From assembly GCA_001724315.1 (NCBI GenBank), contig MEEC01000076.1:1-10563 (forward strand): a stretch of DNA of 10,563 nt, in the 5' to 3' direction. Below the pieces are notes generated by a model that did not search any database, had not been told where the DNA came from, and was given only the letters and a program-made list of their open reading frames with translations. Positions 1-5,646 of the stretch are shown here, in pieces (position 1 is the stretch's first letter; each line of letters starts with the position of its first letter). A program made the position numbers and the translations under genes. Source of the stretch: Lautropia sp. SCN 70-15. GTDB lineage: Bacteria > Pseudomonadota > Gammaproteobacteria > Burkholderiales > Burkholderiaceae_E.

Positions 1-360
1 CGGGTGCACGCGATCCGAGACCACGCGATCAAACAGGAGAACGAGCACTTGGGTTTGCCTGACAAACCTCAGGCGGGTGATGACAAGGTGCAGAAGTTCG
101 GCGAGTGGCTGTGGAAGCAACGCTCGCGCGAAGGCAAGACGATGCTCGATCTGCTGAACTACGTTGTGTGGGGAAGTGGCCATGTGGCAGAGCGCATTTG
201 GAATGCCATTCGCAGTGACGACTGGGCAATCCCTCATATCGGTCTGAGCAGTCTTGGCGAGATCGTCGGCTGGGCCAGGCCTGACGAGTATCCGCCGAGG
301 AACATGCGTACGAGTAAGGGACTGCGAGCGCTTGGGTACAACGTCAAGATTGGGATGTGA
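1..360 (+). CDS. C-terminal part of an unrecognised protein (5' end outside window)
   Basis: The frame is open from the first base of the window to a TGA at 358-360, so this is probably the 3' end of a longer gene. The GTG at 4 is only the first start-like codon and has no visible upstream signal. The visible 118-119 residues are rich in Trp and charged residues. The last third has a compact conserved-looking look (GLSSLGEIVGWARP, then PPRNMRTSKGLRALGY), as in a small C-terminal DNA- or protein-binding module, but I do not recognise the family. There is no transmembrane segment or Cys cluster in the visible part. It ends 94 bases upstream of tcmP on the same strand, so the two could be co-transcribed. 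It does not resemble the usual C-terminus of the DUF5131 (Gp37/Gp68) proteins often found beside tcmP. No function is proposed. Confidence 0.6.
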   Translation, partial: RVHAIRDHAIKQENEHLGLPDKPQAGDDKVQKFGEWLWKQRSREGKTMLDLLNYVVWGSGHVAERIWNAIRSDDWAIPHIGLSSLGEIVGWARPDEYPPRNMRTSKGLRALGYNVKIGM

Positions 361-441
361 TGCCCCTGCAGCCAGCAGGCCCAAGACCGTAGATCGACCG
401 ACACCGTAAGAGCAGGTCCAGATCGAAGAACCAGAGGGGAC

Positions 442-450
442 GAGGTGATC
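442..450 (+). promoter_or_regulatory. Strong ribosome binding site of tcmP
   Basis: GAGGTGATC is a nine-base match to the complement of the 16S rRNA 3' end. It ends four bases before the ATG at 455. It decides the start in favour of 455 over the in-frame ATG at 485 and suggests efficient translation of tcmP. The remaining spacer (361-441) shows no convincing promoter. Confidence 0.65.
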
Positions 451-454
451 ATCG

Positions 455-1285
455 ATGGGAAAGTTGATCGAAGGTGACGACGGGATGCCGGCTGAGGAGG
501 TGGGCAGCTGGGCCAAAGAGAAGCATGACTACCTTTGCCGGTACATCGACATCTCCCGCGCAACCCGAGCAAAGTACATCGGTGATCGAAAAGGGGGCGC
601 CACGTTCATCGACCTCTTCTGCGGACCAGGCAGGTGCCAAGTCCGGGAGACTGGGGATTGGATTGACGGTGGCGTTGTTGCTGCGTGGAAGAAAAGCTGT
701 GAAGGCGGAGCACCCTTCACGCAGATCTACATTGCCGACCTCGATGCACAACGGCGGCGGGCGGCCGCCGAACGACTGCGGCAGTTGAATGCACCAGTCA
801 TTGAAATTGATGGTGCTGCAGCACAGGCCGTGAAAGAGATCGTCACCCGGGTGAATCCCTACGGCCTGAATTTTGCCTTCCTTGATCCGTTTGACCTGGC
901 CAACCTGAGCTTCGACATCATCGTCGCGTTGGCCAGCCTGAAGCGAATCGACATGCTGATTCACGTCAGTCAAATGGACTTGCAGCGGAATGCGGTTTCC
1001 TACGCGATTGCCGATGAATCTGCCTTCGATTCCTTCGCGCCGGGATGGCGGGACAAGGTAGCCCGCGACCAATCGCAGCACGCGTTGCGGCAACAGGTCC
1101 TCCAGTATTGGCGAGGAAAGGTCGCAGACCTCGGGGTGTGGCCATCCACCGAGATGAGGCTGCTCAAGGGCGGGAAGAATCAGCCTCTATATTGGCTGTT
1201 GCTAGCAGCGAAACACGAGCTCGCACACAAGTTCTGGGCAACCGCGTCCAATGTGGAAGGCCAGGGTAAGTTCGACTTCTATTGA
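455..1285 (+). CDS. tcmP: Three-Cys-motif partner protein, TcmP-like
   Basis: This 276-residue protein has the layout of the TcmP family. An N-terminal K-rich helix (WAKEKHDYLCRY, about residues 19-30) comes first. A Rossmann/methyltransferase-like nucleotide-binding loop DLFCGPGR follows (53-60), then an acidic strand end IADLD (93-97), a DPF motif (144-146) and the QMDLQRN segment (173-179). A C-terminal QPLYWLLLAAKHELAHKFW helix (about 243-261) ends the recognisable part. TcmP proteins are named for co-occurrence with a CxxxCxxC protein of the DUF5131 group. Their biochemical role is unsettled; they are often found on mobile or defence-type islands. No three-Cys partner is visible here, though the gene upstream is cut by the window edge. 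The reading frame ends exactly where IS630-type sequence begins. The family's usual end appears reached at GKFDF, so the protein is probably full length apart from a last Tyr supplied by the insertion. Confidence 0.8.
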   Translation: MGKLIEGDDGMPAEEVGSWAKEKHDYLCRYIDISRATRAKYIGDRKGGATFIDLFCGPGRCQVRETGDWIDGGVVAAWKKSCEGGAPFTQIYIADLDAQRRRAAAERLRQLNAPVIEIDGAAAQAVKEIVTRVNPYGLNFAFLDPFDLANLSFDIIVALASLKRIDMLIHVSQMDLQRNAVSYAIADESAFDSFAPGWRDKVARDQSQHALRQQVLQYWRGKVADLGVWPSTEMRLLKGGKNQPLYWLLLAAKHELAHKFWATASNVEGQGKFDFY

Positions 1286-1687
1286 TCCGGCCTCAATGAA
1301 CTTGACTCAAGCCGCATAGCGTACCGTGGCGTGCTCGAAGTACTTGCGGATGCGCTCGGGCTGGCGTTGCACGCTGCGAAGGTGCTTGGCTGTGGCTTTG
1401 GCCAGTTGCAGCTTCGTTCGCGCCGGTGCCAGCTTCGTGACCGCCTGCTTGATATCCGCATTGGCCATCTCATCCGGGTTCAACTCCGGGCTATAGCTCG
1501 GTAGGTAGAACACCTCGATTGCATCGGCATGCTCGGCCAGCCAGGCCTTGACCGGTTTGGCATGATGCACCCGCAGGTTGTCCAGGATCAGGAACACCTT
1601 CTTGGTCTGTCCCTTGATCAGCCGGCGCAGGAAGTCGATCAGGATTGTGGTGTTGAGCGCCCCGTCAAAGATGCGCCAGCGCATCTG
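1280..1687 (-). mobile_element. IS630-family element, 3' remnant
   Basis: One end of an IS630-family element is left, carrying the C-terminal part of its transposase. The outer end is placed at the TA of 1280-1281, inside the last codons of tcmP, because IS630/Tc1-type elements insert at TA. Only about 26 bases separate that TA from the transposase stop, a normal distance for this family. The other end is truncated exactly at the left inverted repeat of the IS256 element at 1688. No other part of an IS630 element occurs on the far side of the IS256 element, so the rest is deleted or elsewhere in the genome. The TA boundary is inferred, because the partner inverted repeat is missing. Confidence 0.65.
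1307..1687 (-). pseudogene. IS630-family transposase, C-terminal fragment (DDE superfamily)
   Basis: About 126 residues remain, starting inside MRWRIFDGALN and ending at the native stop, IRKYFEHATVRYAA. The fragment contains the second catalytic Asp (FLILDNLRVHH) and the catalytic Glu region (SYSPELNPDEMANADIK). This pattern is typical of the DDE_3 domain of IS630 transposases. The N-terminal helix-turn-helix region and the first catalytic Asp are missing, so the fragment cannot be an active transposase. The same minus-strand frame stays open through the antisense strand of the IS256 element, which creates a long but artificial reading frame. The real coding sequence stops at the IS256 boundary at 1687/1688. 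Confidence 0.88.
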
Positions 1688-1712
1688 GGCGATGTCCCGC
1701 GGATTGTTGAAC
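1688..1712 (+). repeat. Left terminal inverted repeat of the IS256-family element
   Basis: The repeat begins GGCGATGTCCCG and ends GTTGAAC. Over 25 positions it matches the reverse complement of 3096-3120 at 20. The match fails at once outside 1688, which sets the outer boundary. A weaker shared CGGCTCCT lies further inside both ends. Confidence 0.8.
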
Positions 1713-1723
1713 GGGTGAGCTAA

Positions 1724-1789
1724 GGTGGCGGCTCCTTTGACCCGCATGTGACCATGCGGGTTGCCTAGCAAGCAACCAAAGGAGCCACC
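1724..1789 (+). promoter_or_regulatory. Leader hairpin that buries the transposase ribosome binding site
   Basis: Bases 1730-1739 (GGCTCCTTTG) pair without mismatch with 1777-1786 (CAAAGGAGCC). Three more pairs form after a 3-base bulge (1724-1726 with 1787-1789). The loop holds a second perfect 8-bp hairpin (CCCGCATG 1741-1748 with CATGCGGG 1753-1760). A competing stem GGTTGC 1759-1764 with GCAACC 1772-1777 is also possible. The ribosome binding site AAAGGAG (1778-1784), eight bases before the ATG, lies wholly inside the outer stem. The structure is read directly from the bases. Its role, shutting off translation of read-in transcripts as known for IS10, is inferred. Confidence 0.6.
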
Positions 1790-1792
1790 GAC

Positions 1793-3064
1793 ATGAAGTC
1801 TCGCACGAAGCCCGCGCTGCGGGTTGTTCCGGCTGCGCAGGTGCAGCTGACGTTGCCGATCCAGGGCGTGCTGCAGGACGTGAAGCACGCGTTCTATGGG
1901 CTGTGCATCAACGCCGGCAAGCAGGTGCTGGCAGCCATGATGGAGGCCGACAGGATCGCACTGTGCGGCCCCAAGGGCGTGCCCGATGCCGATCGCCGCG
2001 CGGTACGTGGCGGCAGCACGCGCAGCGCCGTTGTTCTCGGCGGGCAGCGCATCGGCATCAAGCGGCCACGTGCACGCGGCGTCGATGCGGGCGAGCTGGA
2101 GCTGCCCAGCTTCGCCTGGGCCGCCGGCACCGACCCGCTGGACACCGCGACGATGGCCGCCATTGCTGCGGGCGTGTCCATGCGCCGCTACGCCAGCACG
2201 CTGGAGGAATTGCCGCCGCCCGAGCAAGCGCTGTCGGTGTCCAAGAGCGCGACCTCGCGGCGCTTCGTGGCGCTGAGCGAAGAGCAACTGCTGCAGTGGC
2301 TGTCGCGCTCGCTGGGCAAGCTGGACCTGCCGGTCGTGATGGTCGACGGCATCCACTTCCGAGACCGCGTCATCCTGCTGGCGCTGGGCATTGATGCCCA
2401 GGGGAACAAGCACGTGCTGGGGCTGCGCGAAGGCTCCACCGAGAGCACGCGGGTCGTGCGCTCGCTGCTGAGCGATCTGATCGAGCGCGGTCTCGATGCC
2501 GACCGCGCACGGCTGTGGGTGATCGATGGTGGCAAGGCGCTGCGCAAGGCGATCGTCGAGACCTTCGGGGCCACGGCGCTGATCCAGCGCTGCCAGGAGC
2601 ACAAGCGGCGCAACGTCATCGAGCACCTGCCCGAAGAGCTGCACGCCAGCGTGGGCCGCGCGATGCGCGACGCCTGGGACAGCGCCAACGCCGAGCTGGT
2701 CAAGAAGCAGCTGCAGCGCCTGGCTACGTCGCTGCAGTCCAAGCATCCCGGCGCTGCGGCCAGTCTGCGCGAGGGACTCGAGGAGACGCTCACCGTGCAG
2801 GCTCTGGGCATCACGGGCGCGCTGTACCGCACGCTGCGCACCACCAACCCGATCGAGAACCTCAACGGCTCGATCGCGCACTACACGCGCAACGTCAAGC
2901 GATGGCGGGACGGACAGATGACGTTGCGCTGGGTCGCCAGCGCACTCAGCGACGCCAAGGATCGCTTCCGCAAGCTGCGCGGGCACCGCGACATGAAGCA
3001 CTTGATCGCCGCGTTGGACAAGCGCATCGCCGCCACGCAGCCCGCCGAACTCAAAGCCGCGTAG
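1793..3064 (+). CDS. IS256-family transposase (Transposase_mut)
   Basis: This 423-residue DDE transposase cuts and joins the ends of the surrounding element. The family's catalytic triad is visible: D185 in VMVDGIHF, D245 in WVIDGGKALRKAI, and E355 in TTNPIENLNG. The characteristic C-x2-H motif is present in QRCQEHKRRN (C267, H270), between the second Asp and the Glu. Length is normal for the family (about 400 residues) and there is no internal stop or frameshift. The ATG at 1793 is preceded by AAAGGAG at 1778-1784. Codon use is strongly GC-biased, unlike the kinase fragment just downstream, which fits a recent arrival from a high-GC background. The gene leads into the right end of the element after a 31-base gap. 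Confidence 0.95.
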   Translation: MKSRTKPALRVVPAAQVQLTLPIQGVLQDVKHAFYGLCINAGKQVLAAMMEADRIALCGPKGVPDADRRAVRGGSTRSAVVLGGQRIGIKRPRARGVDAGELELPSFAWAAGTDPLDTATMAAIAAGVSMRRYASTLEELPPPEQALSVSKSATSRRFVALSEEQLLQWLSRSLGKLDLPVVMVDGIHFRDRVILLALGIDAQGNKHVLGLREGSTESTRVVRSLLSDLIERGLDADRARLWVIDGGKALRKAIVETFGATALIQRCQEHKRRNVIEHLPEELHASVGRAMRDAWDSANAELVKKQLQRLATSLQSKHPGAAASLREGLEETLTVQALGITGALYRTLRTTNPIENLNGSIAHYTRNVKRWRDGQMTLRWVASALSDAKDRFRKLRGHRDMKHLIAALDKRIAATQPAELKAA

Positions 3065-3095
3065 CATCACGAATGAGGAGCCGTCACACGGTCTC

Positions 3096-3120
3096 GTTCA
3101 ACAGCGAACGGGACATCGCC
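3096..3120 (-). repeat. Right terminal inverted repeat of the IS256-family element
   Basis: Read on the plus strand it begins GTTCAAC and ends CGGGACATCGCC, the reverse complement of the left end with five mismatches in the middle. The sequence after 3120 (GTATTCTGGG) reads straight on in frame as part of the kinase gene, which fixes the junction. Confidence 0.8.
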
Positions 3121-4039
3121 GTATTCTGGGCCGGCGATTGAAAAAAATGTCAGATTAGTGGTAACTATGCCACGTAGTGGGAACTTGACTCTGATCACGG
3201 ACGGAGCTCGTTTGGGAGATGTTCTTGCGAATCTGGTTAGTAATGCATTGAAGTTCACTTCAGGGGACGGCCGTGGATGGGTCGCCGTTCACTCGGCTCG
3301 ATTTGGATCACGAGTTCGTGTGACCGTGCGAGATAACGGCATTGGGATCGCTAAGAAGTTCCATCGTCGTATATTTGACGAGTACTTCCAGATCGATAAC
3401 GCGGAGCGTGATCGCGATCGTGGCTATGGTCTCGGCCTTTCAATTGTTCGGGACACAATTGAAAGGCTTCCGGGGCATGCCATAGTTCTAAGATCCGCGT
3501 TGGGGCAAGGGACGCGATTTGATGTGTGGGTGCCACTCGCCCCGACGAACCTTGAGCCTGCTGGTGAATTTGTTGGGGACGGCAGGTCTGGACTAGCGCG
3601 TGAATGCGAGGGACACTTAGAAGGACGCTCCGACGAAGTGGAGGAAAGGAGAACCCAGGAGCTTCGGGGCGTGTACGTTCTGCTCGTGGATGACGATCCG
3701 TTGGTAAGGTCCGCACTTGTCGAAACGCTACAAGGATGGGGGATGCTCGTTGAAGCGGCAGCTTCCCCTGAAGCTGCGCTGGAGTGCGTGAGACGCGCAG
3801 AGCGTTTGTTTGATCTAGTGGTGTCCGACTTTGGGTTTGACTCCTCGCTGGATGGATTAGATTTGATTCGAGAGGTTCGCGGAGAACAAGGGCAAGTGAC
3901 CCCGGCGATAATCTTCTCTGGACAGATTTCATCCATTGACGAACAGAGGCTTCGCGAGCTTCATGTACGCGCTGTGTCGAAGCCGATACGTGTAGAGAGA
4001 TTGCGAGCGGAGTTGGACGCTTGCCTCACTTCAGCGTGA
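3121..4039 (+). pseudogene. Hybrid sensor histidine kinase, 5'-truncated (HATPase plus receiver domain)
   Basis: Kinase-like coding reads from the IS256 junction (YSGPAIEKNVRLVV...) without any start, so the sensor region and the HisKA dimerisation domain with the phospho-accepting His are lost. Counting from the GTG at 3158, the ATP-binding domain is complete: N box LVSNALKFT (27-34), G1 DNGIGI (59-64), G2 GYGLGLSIV (89-97). After an acidic linker comes a full receiver domain with the acidic pair D178-D180, phospho-acceptor D224 (VVSDFGF), S254 and K275 (SKPI). The GTG at 3158 and the ATG at 3167 could act as restarts, but neither has a good ribosome binding site. GC is clearly lower than in the genes downstream. 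Any product could bind ATP or act as a receiver sink but could not autophosphorylate. I call it a remnant. Confidence 0.85.
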
Positions 4040-4046
4040 CACGTTC

Positions 4047-4067
4047 GTTCGGTCTTGAAGGCCGAAC
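4047..4067. terminator. Possible bidirectional terminator hairpin
   Basis: GTTCGGTC (4047-4054) pairs with GGCCGAAC (4060-4067), with one G-T pair and a five-base loop. It lies eight bases after the kinase stop codon and before the convergent thioesterase stop at 4090. No T-run follows on either strand, so the call rests on the stem and its position only. Confidence 0.4.
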
Positions 4068-4089
4068 TCGAAACCTGCATCGCGCCTCT

Positions 4090-4575
4090 TCATCCCACGA
4101 GATAAGCCGCTGAGCCGGTCGCGATCAGCGTGCCTGCCTCGTTCTCCAGCGTCATCTGTGTGGACCCGATTCGGCCGCCGAGTCTGGTCACGCGCCCGGT
4201 GGCGACGAATTGCTGGCCGATCCCGGGGCGAAGGAAGTCGGTCCGCAGGTCGATCGTGCCGAACCGGCCGAAGCGGGCCATGACCTGCGCCGCTGATTCC
4301 TCGCTGTGCTTTTCGGCGATTGCGCACATCAGCGCGAGACCGCCCGTTGCGTCGAGCGCGGACGCGATGACGCCGCCGTGCAGGCGGCCGGTGGGGTAGT
4401 GGCCGATCAGCTCGGCCCGCATGTCGAACCGGATCGTGGAGCCGGCGGGGTCGAGCGAGCCGACCTTCATGCCGAGCAGCTGGTTGAAGGCGATCATCCG
4501 CTCGAACAACTCGCGGTACGTGTCGTCGAGTCGTGCTTGTTCTTCCGCGGAGCGGGGAGGGCGCTGGATGGTCAT
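4090..4575 (-). CDS. yigI: Acyl-CoA thioesterase, YigI-like hotdog-fold protein
   Basis: This 161-residue protein of the 4HBT/PaaI hotdog superfamily would hydrolyse acyl-CoA thioesters in the cytoplasm. It closely follows the pattern of E. coli YigI, a medium/long-chain acyl-CoA thioesterase of about 155 residues. The segment LHGGVIASALDATGGLAL (65-82) contains the loop-helix with the family's HGG and the acidic residue D75. GTIDLRTDFLRPG (106-118) is the central strand pair, and the C-terminus ends TGSAAYLVG, as in YigI. The ATG at 4573-4575 gives the family length. No strong ribosome binding site precedes it, so the start is somewhat less sure than the identity. It stands alone, convergent with the kinase remnant and divergent from the lipoprotein operon, and marks the return to ordinary high-GC chromosome. 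Confidence 0.85.
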   Translation of the reverse strand: MTIQRPPRSAEEQARLDDTYRELFERMIAFNQLLGMKVGSLDPAGSTIRFDMRAELIGHYPTGRLHGGVIASALDATGGLALMCAIAEKHSEESAAQVMARFGRFGTIDLRTDFLRPGIGQQFVATGRVTRLGGRIGSTQMTLENEAGTLIATGSAAYLVG

Positions 4576-4633
4576 CGCTGCTCAGAGGGCATGTCCTTGT
4601 CCGTCGCGATCATGGCACAGCCGGTCTACGGGG

Positions 4634-4675
4634 TCGTGCCGCGTGCGGAACACCGGGCTCGTGCCGCGTTCGGAA
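4634..4675 (+). repeat. Pair of 17-bp direct repeats upstream of the lipoprotein-sigma operon
   Basis: TCGTGCCGCGTGCGGAA at 4634-4650 recurs as TCGTGCCGCGTTCGGAA at 4659-4675, a 16 of 17 match with starts 25 bases apart. Both lie in the 170-base gap between the divergent yigI and lipoprotein genes, a likely place for a promoter or operator. Confidence 0.7.
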
Positions 4676-4697
4676 TATTCGCCCGTTCTCCGGCGTT
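4647..4697 (+). promoter_or_regulatory. Candidate ECF-type promoter(s) of the lipoprotein-sigma-anti-sigma operon
   Basis: Many ECF sigma factors recognise a -35 of GGAA(C) type and a short CGT-type -10, and control their own operon. Two such arrangements overlap here: GGAAC at 4647-4651 with CGTT at 4667-4670 (15-base spacer), and GGAAT at 4672-4676 with CGTT at 4694-4697 (17-base spacer). Each GGAA sits at the end of one of the direct repeats. The second leaves a leader of about 45 bases before the ATG at 4746. No convincing sigma-70 promoter was seen in this gap. The motif match is visible; the function is inferred. Confidence 0.35.
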
Positions 4698-4745
4698 TGC
4701 CCTCCAAGGCCGTCTCCTGCGGCCTGCTCCTCGGGAGGAACGACG

Positions 4746-5123
4746 ATGCTCAGGTTGACAGCTGCCCTCGCGACCACGGCCCTGGTGACGGCGTGCGCCG
4801 GTTGGGGAACAATGAGCAACGCGCCCGCAAGGGTCTCGGACGGCGTGCTCGTGGGCGAGAACGGGATGACCCTGTACACCTTCGACCGGGACCAGGCGGG
4901 TTCCGGGCGGAGTGTCTGCAACGGGCAATGCGCGGTGAACTGGCCTCCGTTCAAGGCGGCTGGCGGCAAATCCGCGGGCGACTGGACCGTGATCGCCCGC
5001 GACGATGGTTCCGCGCAGTGGGCCTACAAGGGCAAACCCCTGTACTTCTGGGTTCGCGACCAGAAGCCGGGGGATCGCACAGGGGAAGGGTTCAACGGTG
5101 TCTGGCGTGTCGCTCGCCCATGA
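4746..5123 (+). CDS. COG4315-type lipoprotein with two secreted-repeat motifs (Lipoprotein_15)
   Basis: This is a 125-residue predicted lipoprotein. The N-terminus MLRLTAALATTALVTAC ends in a lipobox (VTAC, Cys 17), so the mature protein should be lipid-anchored in the envelope. Two repeats of the PF03640/COG4315 type follow. The first is at about 33-68 (LVGENGMTLYTFDRD, with two Cys at 58 and 62, then NWPP). The second is at about 79-121 (WTVIARDDGSAQWAYKGKPLYFWVRD, ending FNGVW). The molecular function of the family is not established. The ATG at 4746 is preceded by GGGAGGAA (4733-4740), which favours it over a longer upstream frame. Its 3' end overlaps the ECF sigma gene by 26 bases, so the two are almost certainly translated from one mRNA. 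It may be an envelope sensor, target or signal carrier for that sigma factor (inference). Confidence 0.85.
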   Translation: MLRLTAALATTALVTACAGWGTMSNAPARVSDGVLVGENGMTLYTFDRDQAGSGRSVCNGQCAVNWPPFKAAGGKSAGDWTVIARDDGSAQWAYKGKPLYFWVRDQKPGDRTGEGFNGVWRVARP

Positions 5124-5646
5124 AGAGCTGGTTGCGCTGATTCCGCGCTTGCGCCGTTACGCGCGGGTGTTGTGCTCCGACCCGGCGGCCGCCGACGATC
5201 TGGTGCAGGACACCCTGGAGCGCGCTTGCGCAAGGCTCTCGCAGTGGCGGCCGGGCTCGGACCTCAGGGCCTGGGCGTTCGCGATCATGCACAACGTGTT
5301 CGTGAGCGAGACCCGCCGCCCTCGGCATCGCTTCGAGAGCGCGCTCGACGCGGATCACGAGGCCGCTGCCGATTCGCGCGCATCGAACGGCGATCCCGCC
5401 CTCGACTGGGGCGCGACGAGGGATCTGGAACGGGCGCTGCGCTTGCTTCCCGAGGCGCAGTTGCAGGTCCTGCTGCTGGTCGCCTTCGAGGACATGTCCT
5501 ACGAACAGGTCGCGCAAGCGGTCGGCGTGCCGGTAGGCACGGTGATGTCGCGGCTGTTCAGGGGGCGAGCCCGACTGCGCGAGCTGCTCGAGCCGGCTGC
5601 GGTCCGGCCCGCGGCAGCGGCGGCCACGGTGACCGTCTTGAAGTGA
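5098..5646 (+). CDS. ECF-type RNA polymerase sigma factor
   Basis: A 182-residue sigma-70 family protein with regions 2 and 4 only, as in the extracytoplasmic-function group. Region 2 covers about residues 12-75, with core-binding and -10 recognition helices (DPAAADDLVQDTLERA, then DLRAWAFAIMHNVFVSETRR). A poorly conserved linker follows. Region 4 covers about 111-164, with the helix-turn-helix MSYEQVAQAVGVPVGTVMSRLFRGRARLRELL that would contact the -35 element. The GTG at 5098 is chosen because AGGGGAAGGG ends seven bases before it and the protein then begins at the normal distance from region 2. The longer upstream frame would run through the lipoprotein gene. The stop TGA (5644-5646) directly touches the GTG of the anti-sigma gene, implying translational coupling. 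The specific ECF group was not assigned. Confidence 0.92.
   Translation: MSGVSLAHEELVALIPRLRRYARVLCSDPAAADDLVQDTLERACARLSQWRPGSDLRAWAFAIMHNVFVSETRRPRHRFESALDADHEAAADSRASNGDPALDWGATRDLERALRLLPEAQLQVLLLVAFEDMSYEQVAQAVGVPVGTVMSRLFRGRARLRELLEPAAVRPAAAAATVTVLK

Larger units (their letters stand above)
1688..3120 (+). mobile_element. IS256-family insertion sequence, structurally complete
   Basis: A 1433-bp element is bounded by imperfect inverted repeats (1688-1712 and 3096-3120) and holds one intact transposase gene that fills most of its length. It sits in an IS630 remnant on the left and a beheaded histidine kinase gene on the right. IS256-family insertions normally leave an 8-9-bp target duplication. 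Here the eight bases left of the element (CGCATCTG) and right of it (GTATTCTG) differ at four positions, so the two flanks did not come from a single simple insertion. The transposase, its ribosome binding site and both ends look intact, so the element may still be mobile. Confidence 0.85.

Noticed and set aside
1307..3070. A 587-codon minus-strand reading frame joining the IS630 transposase tail to upstream sequence
   Set aside because: Everything upstream of 1687 is the antisense of the intact IS256 transposase and is rich in Gln/Arg/His/Ala, as expected for GC-biased antisense. Only the last 126 residues are real.
1680..3128. Target-site duplication flanking the IS256 element
   Set aside because: The last four bases agree (TCTG on both sides of the 8-base comparison) but the first four do not, so this is not a duplication.
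3158..4039. Calling the kinase fragment an intact gene starting at GTG 3158
   Set aside because: Kinase-like sequence continues in frame upstream of 3158 to the IS junction, and no good ribosome binding site precedes 3158 or 3167.
4533..4745. N-terminal extension of the lipoprotein frame upstream of 4746
   Set aside because: Starting at 4746 gives a proper lipoprotein signal and follows a strong ribosome binding site; the extension would overlap the start of yigI and hide the signal peptide.
5005..5097. Longer start for the ECF sigma factor
   Set aside because: It would read through the lipoprotein gene in another frame and add residues unlike any sigma factor; GTG 5098 has a good ribosome binding site.
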